The translations under genes and the position numbers were made by a program. Positions 10,304-20,705 of a DNA stretch of 64,000 nt are shown here, piece after piece; the first letter of the stretch is position 1; every line of letters begins with the position of its first letter. This DNA comes from Azorinus chamasolen. Lineage: Eukaryota > Mollusca > Bivalvia > Cardiida > Solecurtidae. The notes beneath the pieces are model-generated. The model made no database searches. It worked only from the letters and a program-made list of their open reading frames with translations, and was not told the origin of the DNA. The DNA lies in contig OY755244.1 of NCBI GenBank assembly GCA_963576725.1, forward strand, positions 35,690,609-35,754,608. The letters are read 5' to 3'.

Positions 10304-10440
10304 TCCTTTCACCGCCGATGTCGCATAAATGCACCACGACAAATAGTGCAGTCCCAGATCAGACGAAGCCTTTTCAAGGCGGCGTCTGATCAGGGACTGC
10401 CATTTTTGTCTCAGTCTGTAGTTCTATATCTTTGCTTTAT
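10300..10440. mobile_element. Family-G-like TTAA MITE
   Basis: TTAATCCTTTCACCGCC matches the start of the intact family-G copy at 63112 (TTAACCCTTTCGCTGCC). The core is GTCCCAGATCAGACG…GTCTGATCAGGGACTG. The right end is not clear. Confidence 0.65.
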
Positions 10441-10659
10441 TCCTTTAAAACTTGCATTTATTTACATCATTCCCTTATTGTACCGAATGATTTAACAAAA
10501 ATTGGATTGCAGACGACAATTAGAAATTTAGGGTCGTTTTCGATCATACAAACCAGTCCCGTATGGAAAAATATTTGACACTTGACACATACAAGATAGG
10601 TAGCTGACATTTACAGAGATTCAAAACAATTTTGAGATATAAAACAGTTGACATTCAAT

Positions 10660-10800
10660 TGGTTTTAGTCGTGTGTGGGGGTGTGGGTGCGTGCGTGTGT
10701 GTGTTGGGGAGGGGGTTGATGGATGGGTCTGTGTCTGTGCACGCACCTTTGTGCGTGCATACGTGTTTGTGTTCGTATTTGGAGATTATTTAAGGTGTGT
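10660..10800. repeat. GT-rich low-complexity tract
   Basis: Degenerate GTGTGTGGGGGTGTGGGTGC-type sequence with GTGC and GGGG interruptions. No gene. Confidence 0.8.
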
Positions 10801-10824
10801 CAAATAATTCTAACTTAGATCAGA

Positions 10825-11299
10825 CACTACATGATTAACAACAACAACAACTCCACCACAAATACATTATTTTTCAATCACATGTCATTATTATCTAAAA
10901 CATACCGAAAGATAGTTTTCTAACCTAAACAAACAAATGAAAAAGTTACTTATTATAGAGAGCAGGGGTGTTCGCGAAAAATTTTTTTTTTATTTGATTG
11001 GGTCAGAAAACTATCTTTCGTTATGTTTTTATATACTTATGACATGTGATTAAAAAATAATGTACCGGTACTTGTGATGGAGTTGTTATTGTATAGTTGA
11101 GACATAGCATGCAAAGAGCACCTGTGATTGAGAACAAACCTGTTTTTATTTGGTTGGGTCAGAAAACTATCTTTCGTTATGTTTTTATATAATTATGACA
11201 TGTGATTAAAAAATAATGTACCGGTATTTGTGATGGAGTTGTTATTGTATAGTTGAGACATAGCATGCAAAGAGCACCTGTGATTGAGAACAAACCTGT
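10825..11299. repeat. 156-bp tandem duplication plus an inverted partial copy
   Basis: Two near-identical 156-bp units begin near 10989 and 11145 (GGGTCAGAAAACTATCTTTCG through GAGAACAAACCTG). Bases 10825-10935 hold the same sequence inverted (AACTCCACCACAAATACATT…GAAAGATAGTTTTCT). A GTACCGGTA motif lies in each direct copy. Confidence 0.8.
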
Positions 11300-11554
11300 T
11301 GCGCAATATAAAGGCCTTATAATGATGTGAATTTTCCTACCATTACAGCCTTCATTCAAATCAGGTTCCACCAAATATGGAGTCTGATCTGAGAGCAAAA
11401 TTGTTCAGCACTTCATCTCTTCTCATGCATGTGAAAAAAAGGTTTTTGTTAGATACAAAATATATGGCATGGGACAATTAAACTAACGGCTGTTGCTTAG
11501 TGTGAATAAAGATTTAAAATGTTTTGAGAGTGTCCGTCATCTATAAGTGTCCAC

Positions 11555-12180
11555 AATCCACTAATCCATCCGTCCATCCATATAACCATCCATACATCCG
11601 TCTTTTCGACAGTCAACCCATAAATTCCATCAATCCATCCATCCACACATTCACCCATCCGTCATCAGTGAATATATCCATGCATCCAGCCTTCCATCCA
11701 TCCATGGATCCATGCAACGATCTGTCCAGCCAGCCATCCTTCCATGAATCTTTGTATTCAACCCTGTAACCATCCATTTATCCGTCAGTCACTCAGTAAA
11801 TTCATTCGTCCACCAATCCATCCATTCACACGTGCATCAATCTGTCATCAATCCATATATCCATCCAACCGTATATTCATTCATTAATCAATCCAACCAT
11901 TGATCTGTCCATCCATCCACCCATCCATCCAACCAACCAACCATCAAACCATTCATCAATCCATTCATTCATTTATCCATCGGTTTAATTTTTCATTCAT
12001 TCATTCGTTCATCCACTCATTTTATTCATTCATTCATTTATTTTTTTCATTCATTCATTCATTAGTCCACCCATCCATCAATTCACCAACCAACCATTGA
12101 TTCGTCCGTCAATCCTCCCATCCATCCATCCATCCATTCATTCATTCATCCATCAATCGTCCATCTGCTCGTCCATCAGT
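11555..12180. repeat. Degenerate (TCCA)n/(TTCA)n tract
   Basis: Over 600 bases of imperfect CCATCCAT, TCATTCAT and CCAACCAA units. Frames rich in His, Pro and Ser (SIHPSIHP) are products of the repeat. Confidence 0.95.
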
Positions 12181-12284
12181 TCTTCCATCTCTGTCTATCA
12201 AATGATCTTTCTGTTTGTTGTCTTTTGCTCTATCGATCTTTAATCAACAAATGACCCAAATTTCATTAGATTTCAAATATTCTG

Positions 12285-12470
12285 AAAGTGGTTGATGCCT
12301 CGAAAGCAAAAGTAGCAATGCAAAAAAGAAAATTGTAGACTCGGTTTTATTGAGTCTGTTCATAAGTAATAACTAAAAGTGCAACAATACACACACCCGC
12401 TAGCACCGGCTTAAGCAGTATTCAATTTTCCAAACTTAAACTATCAAAACTAATGATCCCGAAGGACCAG
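12285..12470 (-). repeat. Inverted partial copy of the 281-bp repeat at 23519-24182
   Basis: TTGTAGACTCGGTTTTATTGAG, AACACACCCGCTAGCACCGG and AGTATTCAATTTTC match in reverse the ACCGAGTCTGCAATTTT and GCTAGGGGGCGTG segments of the tandem array inside CENPP. A shorter piece is at 47155-47210. Confidence 0.65.
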
Positions 12471-12580
12471 AAAATATAACAACACTTAGAATGAAATATG
12501 AACAGAAATTCACGTGTAATTGAAGTAGATTTGACGGTACCCCCTCCCCAAATCACAAAAAGAAATTGACCACTCGTATG

Positions 12581-12600
12581 CCCCCCCCCCCCCCCCCCTC
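12581..12600. repeat. Poly(C) run
   Basis: About 18 consecutive C. Similar homopolymers occur near 18668, 18990, 41550 (G) and 56573, several at or near element ends. Confidence 0.9.
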
Positions 12601-12888
12601 GCGCATTTGTCGCGGTCCTGATTCTCCCGTGCATAGATTTAATAAGTGAATTTACCCTTCTCATGGGAATAATATTCAACTCTTTCAACAAATCTGATTG
12701 AACTACAGAAGTACCGATTCACAACAAACGAAATATGCCCATGCACGTACACATAAGTGCATGCTCGCCGGACCTGCAACTGAGGCGAATAATATTGGTT
12801 AATTGCCTGGCCAGTGTCTGCTACGTTTGCTTATGATACAACATAGGTATGATTTTATGGTTTCCGTCAAGATCAAATATTTCTTTAT

Positions 12889-15099
12889 TATACCCCCACA
12901 AACAGAGTTTGAGGGGGGTATACTGGAATCAGCCTGTCGGTCGGTCGGTCGGTCGGTCGGGGCGGTCGGGCGGTCGGTCGGTCGGTCTGTCTGCAAAATC
13001 TTGTACGGCGAACTCCTCCTTCAGTTTCAACCCGATTCACTTGACACTTGGCATAATTGTTAATCAGGAGTAGTAGATGTGCAAGACACAAATTTCAGGT
13101 CTCTGTGACCTTGACCTTGACCTTTGGCCTTGAAATTGGTCTTGAAATTGGCAGGCAAAAGCTTGTACTTTGAACTTCTCCTTCACATTCAACCTGATTC
13201 ACTTGATACTTGGCATAAATGTTACTCAGGAGTAGTAGATGTGCAAGACACAAATTTCAGGTCTCTGTGACCTTGACCTTGACCTTTGGCCTTGAAATTG
13301 GTCTTGAAATTGGCAGGCAAAATCTTGTACTTTGAACTCCTCCTTCACTTTCAACCTGATTCACTTGATACTTGCCATAAATGTTACTCAGGAGTAGTAG
13401 ATGTGCAAGACACAAATTTCAGGTCTCTGTGACCTTGACCTTGACCTTTGGCCTTGAAATTGGTCTTGAAATTGGCAGGCAAAATCTTGTACTTTGAACT
13501 CCTCCTTCAATTTCAACCTGATTCACTTGATACTTGGCATAAATGTTACTCAGGAGTAGTAGATGTGCAAGACACAAATTTCAGGTCTCTGTGACCTTGA
13601 CCTTGACCTTTGGTCTTGAAATTGGTCATGATATTGGCAGGCAAAATCTTGTACTTTGAACTCCTCCTTCAATTTCAATCTGATTCACTTGATACTTGGC
13701 ATAAATATTACTCAGGAGTAGTAGATGTGCAAGACACAAATTTAAAATCTCTGTGACCTTGACCTTTGGCCTTGAAATTGGTCTTAAAATTGGCAAGCAA
13801 AATCTTGTACGGCAAACTCCTCCTTCACTTTCAACCTGATTCATTTGATACTTGGCATAAATGTTACTCAAGAGTAGTAGATGTGCAAGACACAAATTTC
13901 AGGTCTCTGTGACCTTGACCTTGACCTTTGGCCTTGAAATTGGTCTTGAAATTGGCAGGCAAAATCTTGTACTTTGAACTCCTCCTTCAATTTCAACCTG
14001 ATTCACTTGATACTTGGCATAAATGTTACTCAGGAGTAGTAGATGTGCAAGACACAAATTTCAGGTCTCTGTGACCTTGACCTTGACCTTTGGTCTTGAA
14101 ATTGGTCATGATATTGGCAGGCAAAATCTTGTACTTTGAACTCCTCCTTCAATTTCAATCTGATTCACTTGATACTTGGCATAAATATTACTCAGGAGTA
14201 GTAGATGTGCAAGACACAAATTTAAAATCTCTGTGACCTTGACCTTTGGCCTTGAAATTGGTCTTAAAATTGGCAAGCAAAATCTTGTACGGCAAACTCC
14301 TCCTTCACTTTCAACCTGATTCATTTGATACTTGGCATAAATGTTACTCAAGAGTAGTAGATGTGCAAGACACAAATTTCAGGTCTCTGTGACCTTGACC
14401 TTGACCTTTGGCCTTGAAATTGGTCATGATATTGGCAGGCAAAATCTTGTACTTTGAACTCCTCCTTCAATTTCAACCTGATTCACTTGATACTTTGCAT
14501 AAATGTTACTCAGGAGTAGTATATGTGCAAGACACAAATTTCAGGTCTCTGTGACCTTGACCTTAACCCTTGGCCTTGAAATTGGTTTTAAAATTGGCAG
14601 GCAAAATCTTGTACTTTGAACTCCTCCTTCACATTCAACCTGATTCACTTGATACTTGGCATAAATGTTACTCAGGAGTAGTAGATGTGCAAGACACAAA
14701 TTTAAAATCTCTGTGACCTTGACCTTTGGCCTTGAAATTGGTCTTAAAATTGGCAGGCAAAATCTTGTATGGCGAACTCCTCCTTCACTTTCAACCTGAT
14801 TTACTTGATACTTGGCATAAATGTTGCTCAGGAGTAGTAGATGTGCAAGACACAAATTTCAGGTCTCTGTGACCTTGACCTTGACCTTTGGCCTTGAAAT
14901 TGGCAGTCAAAATCTTGTACTTTGAACTCCTCCTTCAATTTCAACCTGATTCACTTGATACTTGGCATAAATTACAGAATTTTCTCTATTTGAACTTTGG
15001 GTATTTTTGTTATTTGGTCCTGTTACATGTTCAAAACTTGGATTTGTAATCAAGGCTGCCGTGTGGGGGTATTCATCACCTTTAGTGATAGTTCTAGTT
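12889..15099 (+). repeat. Dispersed bivalve repeat with 12-copy 162/156-bp array
   Basis: It starts TATACCCCCACAAACAGAG, has a (GGTC)n tract at 12936-12988, and ends CACCTTTAGTGATAGTTCTAGTT; related shorter copies are at 24761 and 30267. Inside, the motif TAGTAGAT (variant TAGTATAT at 14517) recurs at 13071, 13233, 13395, 13557, 13719, 13875, 14037, 14199, 14355, 14517, 14679 and 14835. The spacings are 162 or 156, and the last nine copies follow a 162-162-156 pattern, a 480-bp higher-order unit. GTGACCTTGACCTTGACCT is a conserved sub-motif. Both spacings are multiples of three, so minus-strand frames stay open and repeat; they are not genes. Confidence 0.9.
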
Positions 15100-15171
15100 C
15101 ATTAATTCATCGATATCGTCATTGCTATCATAAAATATGCATCTGGTAAAGGGTTAATATACCGTGCACAT

Positions 15172-17832
15172 TTAACCCTTTCCCTGTTCTATAAAATATT
15201 CATGGACAAAATAGTTATATACTGAAATATGGAAGGTGGAACAGTAGCCATTTTGTAAACAGAAGAAACTTACTTACTGACGTTCACAGTCTACACTGTC
15301 GCCCAAGACGCAGTGATGAAGGATGCCGTTTTGTGTAGGTCCTCCAACTTTCCATATATCTTTGTCTGTACTGAGGTATTTTCTGGCCATACATTATTCC
15401 TGTGTTGGTCCACACGTGGGCATCTCTGCAGAATGTCGTAGTTTGATGTTCGAGGCCACAGGGGCACAGAGGAGATGGGGACAGTTTGAAATTTGTAAAC
15501 ATGTGAGCGTTCATTTGTTGTGTCCTGTGCGAAGCCTGAAAATGATGACCAGTTCCCACCTTTACAGTTGTTAATAGCTATATTTGGCTGTCTTCGGCTT
15601 AAGCAACAACTTGATTGTAGTTGCTTATTCCTCATTTGTGATGGCATTTGTAGGCTGGTCCCCTGTGGCTCTAAGCTTGGCTAGTCTGTCTGCAGTCTCA
15701 TTGCCAGGAACCCCGCAGTGTGCTGGTAGCCATTGCAAGGACACTACTCTGTCTCTCCTAAGCTTGTCAAGTGTCCTGGACATGTATGGGAGTAAGTAGT
15801 TTCCCAAAGTCTGAAGGACGGACAGAGCATCTGCGAAAATAAGCACGTTGGAGCAGCTTTCGTCCGAGTCCTCAATGGAAGATGTAGCCTATAGCATGGC
15901 TTCAATTTCTTGATACCAGCACCCCCATCTTTGATAGCATCTCATCTCATCTTTTGTTGATGGGGGAGACGTGGGACAGCAGTGTTGATTGTCAGGTTGG
16001 GAAGGACATATTTCCATGGCTCTCGCATGTCTGGCTCTCGCATGTCTGTTGTAGAAAATGGAGCACTGCATTGTCCAAGGCTAGAAGTATACTTCTTCAG
16101 TAGTCTTTTGGATTCATGTATGAAGCTGCTTCCTTTCAGACGATTTTGGTGATACTTTCCAGCTTCGGTTTCATGGGATGGTCTTGAAGGTACTGGTACT
16201 TGCTGACTTGTATAAGGGTTTTGTTTTTCTTCTCTTGGTGAGTGGAGGGATGGCAGTTACATCTTCTATGGCCTTAATTGAGGTCGATTTCATTCCCCTG
16301 TGGTCAGTCTGAGGGCCTGGTTCTGCACCTTGTCGAGCTTCTGCTGGTTTGTCTTGGCAGTGATCATCCAAACTGTGGAACCGTTCTCTAAGATGGGTCT
16401 TATGGCCCCGATGTATACTGTCTTGAGTATCTTCTCACTGGCTCCCCAGTGTGTGCCTGCAAGCTTCCGCAGAATGGAAAGCCTCGTTCGTGCCTTCGCT
16501 TCAATATATGCTAGATGCGCTCTCCAGGTTTGAGGTTTGTCAAATGTAACACCCAAGATATGTTGCTTCCTCCACTTCAGTCAGTGGGGTGTTACCGATC
16601 CTGATAACTTCAGCTTTCTGTTTTGGTGACAATGAGAAAAGGATGGTGCATGACTTCTCTATGTTGACCTGAACACACCAATCTCTTGCCCATGCTGAGA
16701 GCTCATCTGTGGCTTCCTGCATCTTGTAGCTGGCACTTGCTGCATACTCCTCTGAACACCAGAGCACCAAGTCATCTGCATAGATGGCAGCTTTCACTCC
16801 TCTGTGTAGTTCTGCCACTAGGTCATTAATAAAGAGGAGAAAAGTGTATGAGAGAGTACTTCTCCTTGGGAAACTCCATGTCTCTGTAGGATTTTTTGAC
16901 TGGAGACCCCGTCTAGGCTGACTCTTGCCTTGCGGTTAAAAAGATAGGACTTTATCCATTTATACATAGTCCCTCCAATACCGCTCCTCTGCAGTCTTAC
17001 CAGAAGACTATCTGCCCACACCTTATGAAAAGCTCTTTGTAGGTATATCCATGTTACAGGGGTGATCTTTTTCTCTTGGAAGACTTCTATTTCTTGAGAA
17101 AGATAGGTTTTCTGGTCCTCTGTTGAACGGAACATCCTGAATCCTGCCTGTTGATGGGTCAAGAGTTGCTCTCCAGAAACCACTGCGCTGGTGAGACTGA
17201 TTGGGTGGTAGCTGGCCGCTTTCTGCATGTTCTTGTCACGTTTGAGTAAGGGGTCATGATTGCTTCCCTCCATATCTGCGGATATCTGCTTTCACTCCAG
17301 CTCAAGTTGAATATTTTGAGTAAGTTTTTTGTCGCAAAACTCCCTAAATGTGTTAGCATCTCGTTGGTGATGTGGTCCGCTCCTGGTGACTTCATGACCT
17401 TGAGCTTCTTCAGGGCTGTGTGAAGCTCATTTAGCGTGGGGCTGGTCTCCATTATTTCTTCTTGGGCATTTTTTGATTTCATTTCTCTCTCCTCTCTTCG
17501 AATCTGTCTTCTTCTTTCTCTATTGTTCTGGATGTTGCTGACGTCCTCATAATTTTCAGCAAACCTGGTAGCAGCCTTTTTCCCAGCCAATAGGGTGTCA
17601 TTTTCTTCCAGGGTTAGTTTGCCTCGCTCACGGCTCCTTCATCATTTAGCTGTCTTGTAAGCTTCCAGAGTTTAGAATAGTCTTTTTCCAAGTTTAGAGA
17701 TGCCGTTCCCTCATGCAAACTCTCGCAGACGACAATATAAACAGAAGAGACGGGTCTTTAGGAGCCGTCTGATCAAGGGTCTACTCTGTTTGCAAATGCG
17801 TGAAAACACGTTTATATGAAGGAAAGTGTTAA
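15172..17832. mobile_element. Family-A TTAA MITE split by a LINE
   Basis: The left half (TTAACCCTTTCCCTGTTC … GCCATTTTG) runs 15172-15266. The right half (GTCTTTAGGAGCCGTCTGATC … GGAAAGTGTTAA) runs 17738-17832. Together they make a normal element of roughly 190-240 bp. The LINE at 15267-17737 interrupts it. Confidence 0.85.
15267..17737 (-). mobile_element. 5'-truncated LINE with reverse transcriptase and RNase H
   Basis: The minus strand encodes, in broken frames from 17590 down, RT N-terminal sequence (KSPGADHITNEML), a finger block (HQQAGFRMFRSTEDQ), the palm with intact AIYADDLVLW near 16770, a thumb (YLGCYI, KARTRLSILRKL), then RNase H (LQWLPAHCGVPGNETADRLA, near 15720) and a C-terminal CPCG motif. 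RT followed by RNase H points to the I superfamily. Stops and frame changes separate the blocks, and the 5' part is missing. An exact 11-bp duplication, TAAACAGAAGA, flanks it at 15256-15266 and 17738-17748. The 3' end is a short TAAG repeat, not poly(A). Confidence 0.85.
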
Positions 17833-18144
17833 CATGAAGTGAGCAATAATTTCTACCATACACATTTTATCTGTACTTGAAAAATTAATACCTTCCGTGC
17901 GAATATTTCTCAAAAGCATGAACGAATCTTCATATCAGAGTTTGAGCAAACATTTTCAGGCATGTAGGTAAGTTTTGAAGATTGGAGACGCAAAGCCGCG
18001 GAATGCGGGAGGGGTACCCTATCCTGTGCTGATTTAAAAAAAAAAATTTTTTTTATGTCTTCCGTGCATTTTAGGCGATTTAGTGCACGTGCGTTACCTC
18101 AATATGAAAGGTGAAAACATTATCATGGTAAAAATGAAATAAAA

Positions 18145-18420
18145 CCGAAGGCTTATGGGGTAGACTTTGGTGGACGTCCTGTCTTGTCATGTAAGCTTTT
18201 ACCCATTTCCTCATAGTGACGCCTTTTGACACCTCTATAAAGTCACCTTTTGAAACCATTAATTGTGATGAAAATGAAATTTGCTATATTTTGACGCCTC
18301 TGTAAAAGTCACCTTTTGAAACCACTGATTGTGATAAAAAAAAAAAAAAAGACCATTTGCTCATATAGGAGCAAATGTTCTATTTATCACAATGGTCTAA
18401 AAACTGCCCAACTCTAAATT
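18145..18420. mobile_element. Family-C-like MITE, rearranged
   Basis: Contains CATTTCCTCATAGTGACGCC, a duplicated CACCTTTTGAAACCA block, a poly(A) run, then the family-C core CATTTGCTCATATAGGAGCAAATG and TATTTATCACAATGG. The right arm is missing. Confidence 0.6.
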
Positions 18421-18632
18421 TTCACAGGAAAGCTTGCCCCCAGACCTCTAAAGCCACGTTGCGTAAATTGCATTTGAATTCAGCTACGCTCATCGCTATA
18501 TAATAGTTCTTAATATTTAACCAGCAAAACATAATTCTGTTTGTCAATTCATGGCGTCAGGTTTTCAAAATCTGTCAACCGGTTTGCTAATCAGTGTCAA
18601 ATTTTGGACCTTGATAGATTTTTTCGACCACT

Positions 18633-19030
18633 CAGGCGCGGATTTAGAGGGGCGGAGCCGGCGTACGCCCCCCCCCCCCCCACCCCACCCTTAAATTGCC
18701 AAAACAATTTTTAGTAATATTTTAGATCTATATACAGTAAAACATCTCTTTAACGACCGCTAAATTGTGTTAATTAGTTGGTATTTAGAGCAGGTGGATG
18801 CTTAAAGCAAGGTGAAAGTAAAACAGAACGCTCCCATAGGGGCATTCTGTTTTACTTTCACCTTGCTTTAAGCAGCCATCTGCCTTTAACACAGCTCTTT
18901 TTCAAAATGTATTACAAATACATTATTTATTTATGTCATCAAACATAAAAATATACGCCCCCGCCCTTCCAAAAAAACAACTTCTACGCCCCCCCCCCCC
19001 CCCCCAATCTGAAATCCTGGATCCGCACCT
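18633..19030. mobile_element. Compound element D carrying an inner palindrome E, copy 1
   Basis: Ends CAGGCGCGGATTTAGAGG and CCTGGATCCGCACCT are imperfect inverted repeats next to C-rich tracts. Inside lies a CAGTAAAACATCTC element with the palindrome AGCAAGGTGAAAGTAAAACAGA and its complement. The same compound structure occurs at 49687-50219. Confidence 0.7.
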
Positions 19031-19152
19031 ACCATTTGAATGTCTTGGGATATGAACGACTCCGTGGCCAAGGGGTTGAATTTATCCGCAGGAAAATATT
19101 CGAAGCAACGAGTATACATTTATAGAATGTATTAACAAAATTCTGCATTAAT

Positions 19153-19400
19153 TTAACCCTTTCCCTGTTCTATATTTATACCAAATTTCAATACCTATTG
19201 AATATTCATGGACAGCATAGTTATAATGAAATATGAAATGTGGAACATTGTAGCCATTAGTTTCTAAAACTAAAGAAACAGCTGTATTAAATTCCATTAT
19301 CAAACAGAGCAGACCCTGATCAGACGTCTGGAGCAGTCTGATCTGGGTCTACTCTGTTTGCAGATGCGTGAAAAGGCGTTTATATGAAGGAAAGGGTTAA
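19153..19400. mobile_element. Family-A TTAA MITE, intact
   Basis: TTAACCCTTTCCCTGTTC to GAAGGAAAGGGTTAA, 248 bp, with AATTTCAATACCTATTGAATATTC in the outer arm and the shared CAGACCCTGATCAGAC hairpin core. Confidence 0.85.
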
Positions 19401-19443
19401 CACAACACAACATTATATTTAATGCATGCTATACCAATATATA

Positions 19444-19702
19444 TTAACTCTTTCCCTGTTCCCTATTGATATAAGAAATAGGCTAATGACATCATGATTA
19501 TTTATTTGTTGAATCTGAATAATGTAAACTTTCCAAAGGATTTTTTTTTTTTGCTTTGACAAAAACAGAAAAATCATATCTATATCATGTCAGAAGCAAA
19601 ACGGAGCAGACCCTGATCAGACGGATCCTATAGGAGCCGTCTGATCTGGGTCTACTCTGTTTTCAAATGCATGCAATGGCGTTTATATAAGGGAAGGGTT
19701 GA
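19444..19702. mobile_element. Family-A/F TTAA MITE, diverged
   Basis: TTAACTCTTTCCCTGTTCC to AAGGGAAGGGTTGA. The core CCTGATCAGACGGATCCTATAGGAGCCG is intact, the outer arms diverged. Confidence 0.75.
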
Positions 19703-19859
19703 TCCATCACCTGCTAGACGCGACCTGTCTGTCATTTATTTTTAGCAGGGTAATGGTTATGCATTTTTACAGGCTAGCCTACTCGGTGCACGTGTAATTA
19801 CCAGGATCTAAACTGTTAGGCATCCAGTCAATATTAATTCTTTACTTAATGAATATCAA

Positions 19860-20460
19860 TGCAAGACTCCGTCCTTTATGAATATTATGTCTATCTATGA
19901 TTACTATACAAACGATTTGGAGTAACTCGGCGTCTCATCTGGGTCCAAACTGTTTTGTTACTGTGGCAATGTGCTTTAAAAGAAAAAGGGAGACCAAACA
20001 AACAGCAATTGTAACCGACTGCGAATTCTGCATGCGACAATGTTTGCAGGCGATAAGTTTTGGCTGCGAAGGGGTTCAATTATTTTCTTGAATTAAACTA
20101 TATATAATGGAGACACTTATTGCCATATATGTTAATTAAACAGTAAACAATTAAATCTGAAACCTAAAAAATAAACAGAGCATACTCTGGCCAGACAGCT
20201 CCTACAGGAGCATTCTGAGTGTGTAAATACGTCTTGCTATACATTTGAAAATAGGGTAAACCCAGACAAGAGATCTGATTGGTTATGAAATAATGTGCAA
20301 TAATATGGATATGGTCTAACAGTCTCTGCTGCAGCCAAACAGTCATGTGTCCATGTGCCGTTATAAAAAATCTAATTAATATTCATGACATCATTATCTG
20401 ACATGAATATTCATGGGGTAGAGTTAAGGGCTTAAGGGTAAAGAATTTTCAGAACAGAAG
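19860..20460. repeat. Partial family-G and family-F elements
   Basis: A half-core GGAGTAACTCGGCGTCTCATC at 19918 belongs to family G. Bases 20165-20440 hold a decayed family-F copy (CCAGACAGCTCCTACAGGAGC, CTAATTAATATTCATGACAT, ACATGAATATTCATGG). No gene. Confidence 0.55.
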
Positions 20461-20652
20461 ACAATTTTCAACACAGTAGAACTATTTGTTAATACATGGA
20501 AACAGCGTAGACCCAGTAGAGTACTCCTGAAGCACACACTATTTTCTATTGATTTAATCGTTTCAGAAATCCCGCAAACCATCCCGCAGCTCACCAGGTA
20601 TTTTAATACACCGCCGCCGTGCCCTGTCATTAGTAAAGCCCAAAATAAAAAC

Positions 20653-20705
20653 ATGGCGGGAATTTCAGGATCTGAATTAGCATCGATCCGTCAGCAAATT
20701 CGAGA
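20653..20705 (+). CDS. CENPP: CENPP exon 1 (candidate)
   Basis: AACATGGCGGG start context, then MAGISGSELASIRQQIR and two bases before the donor GTAAAT. Phase 2 fits exon 2 exactly, in frame with its long open reading. It could instead be absent from the main transcript, with translation starting in exon 2. Confidence 0.6.

Noticed and set aside
11524..12100. His/Pro/Ser-rich proteins
   Set aside because: Translation of the degenerate TCCA repeat.
12799..13091. Arg/Gly/Ser/Val-rich frames in GGTC repeats
   Set aside because: Direct translation of a (GGTC)n tract.
13626..14855. Repeated 89-104-codon minus-strand frames (MCLAHLLLL…)
   Set aside because: Identical frames arise from the 162/156-bp array. 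No start context, splice or domain evidence.
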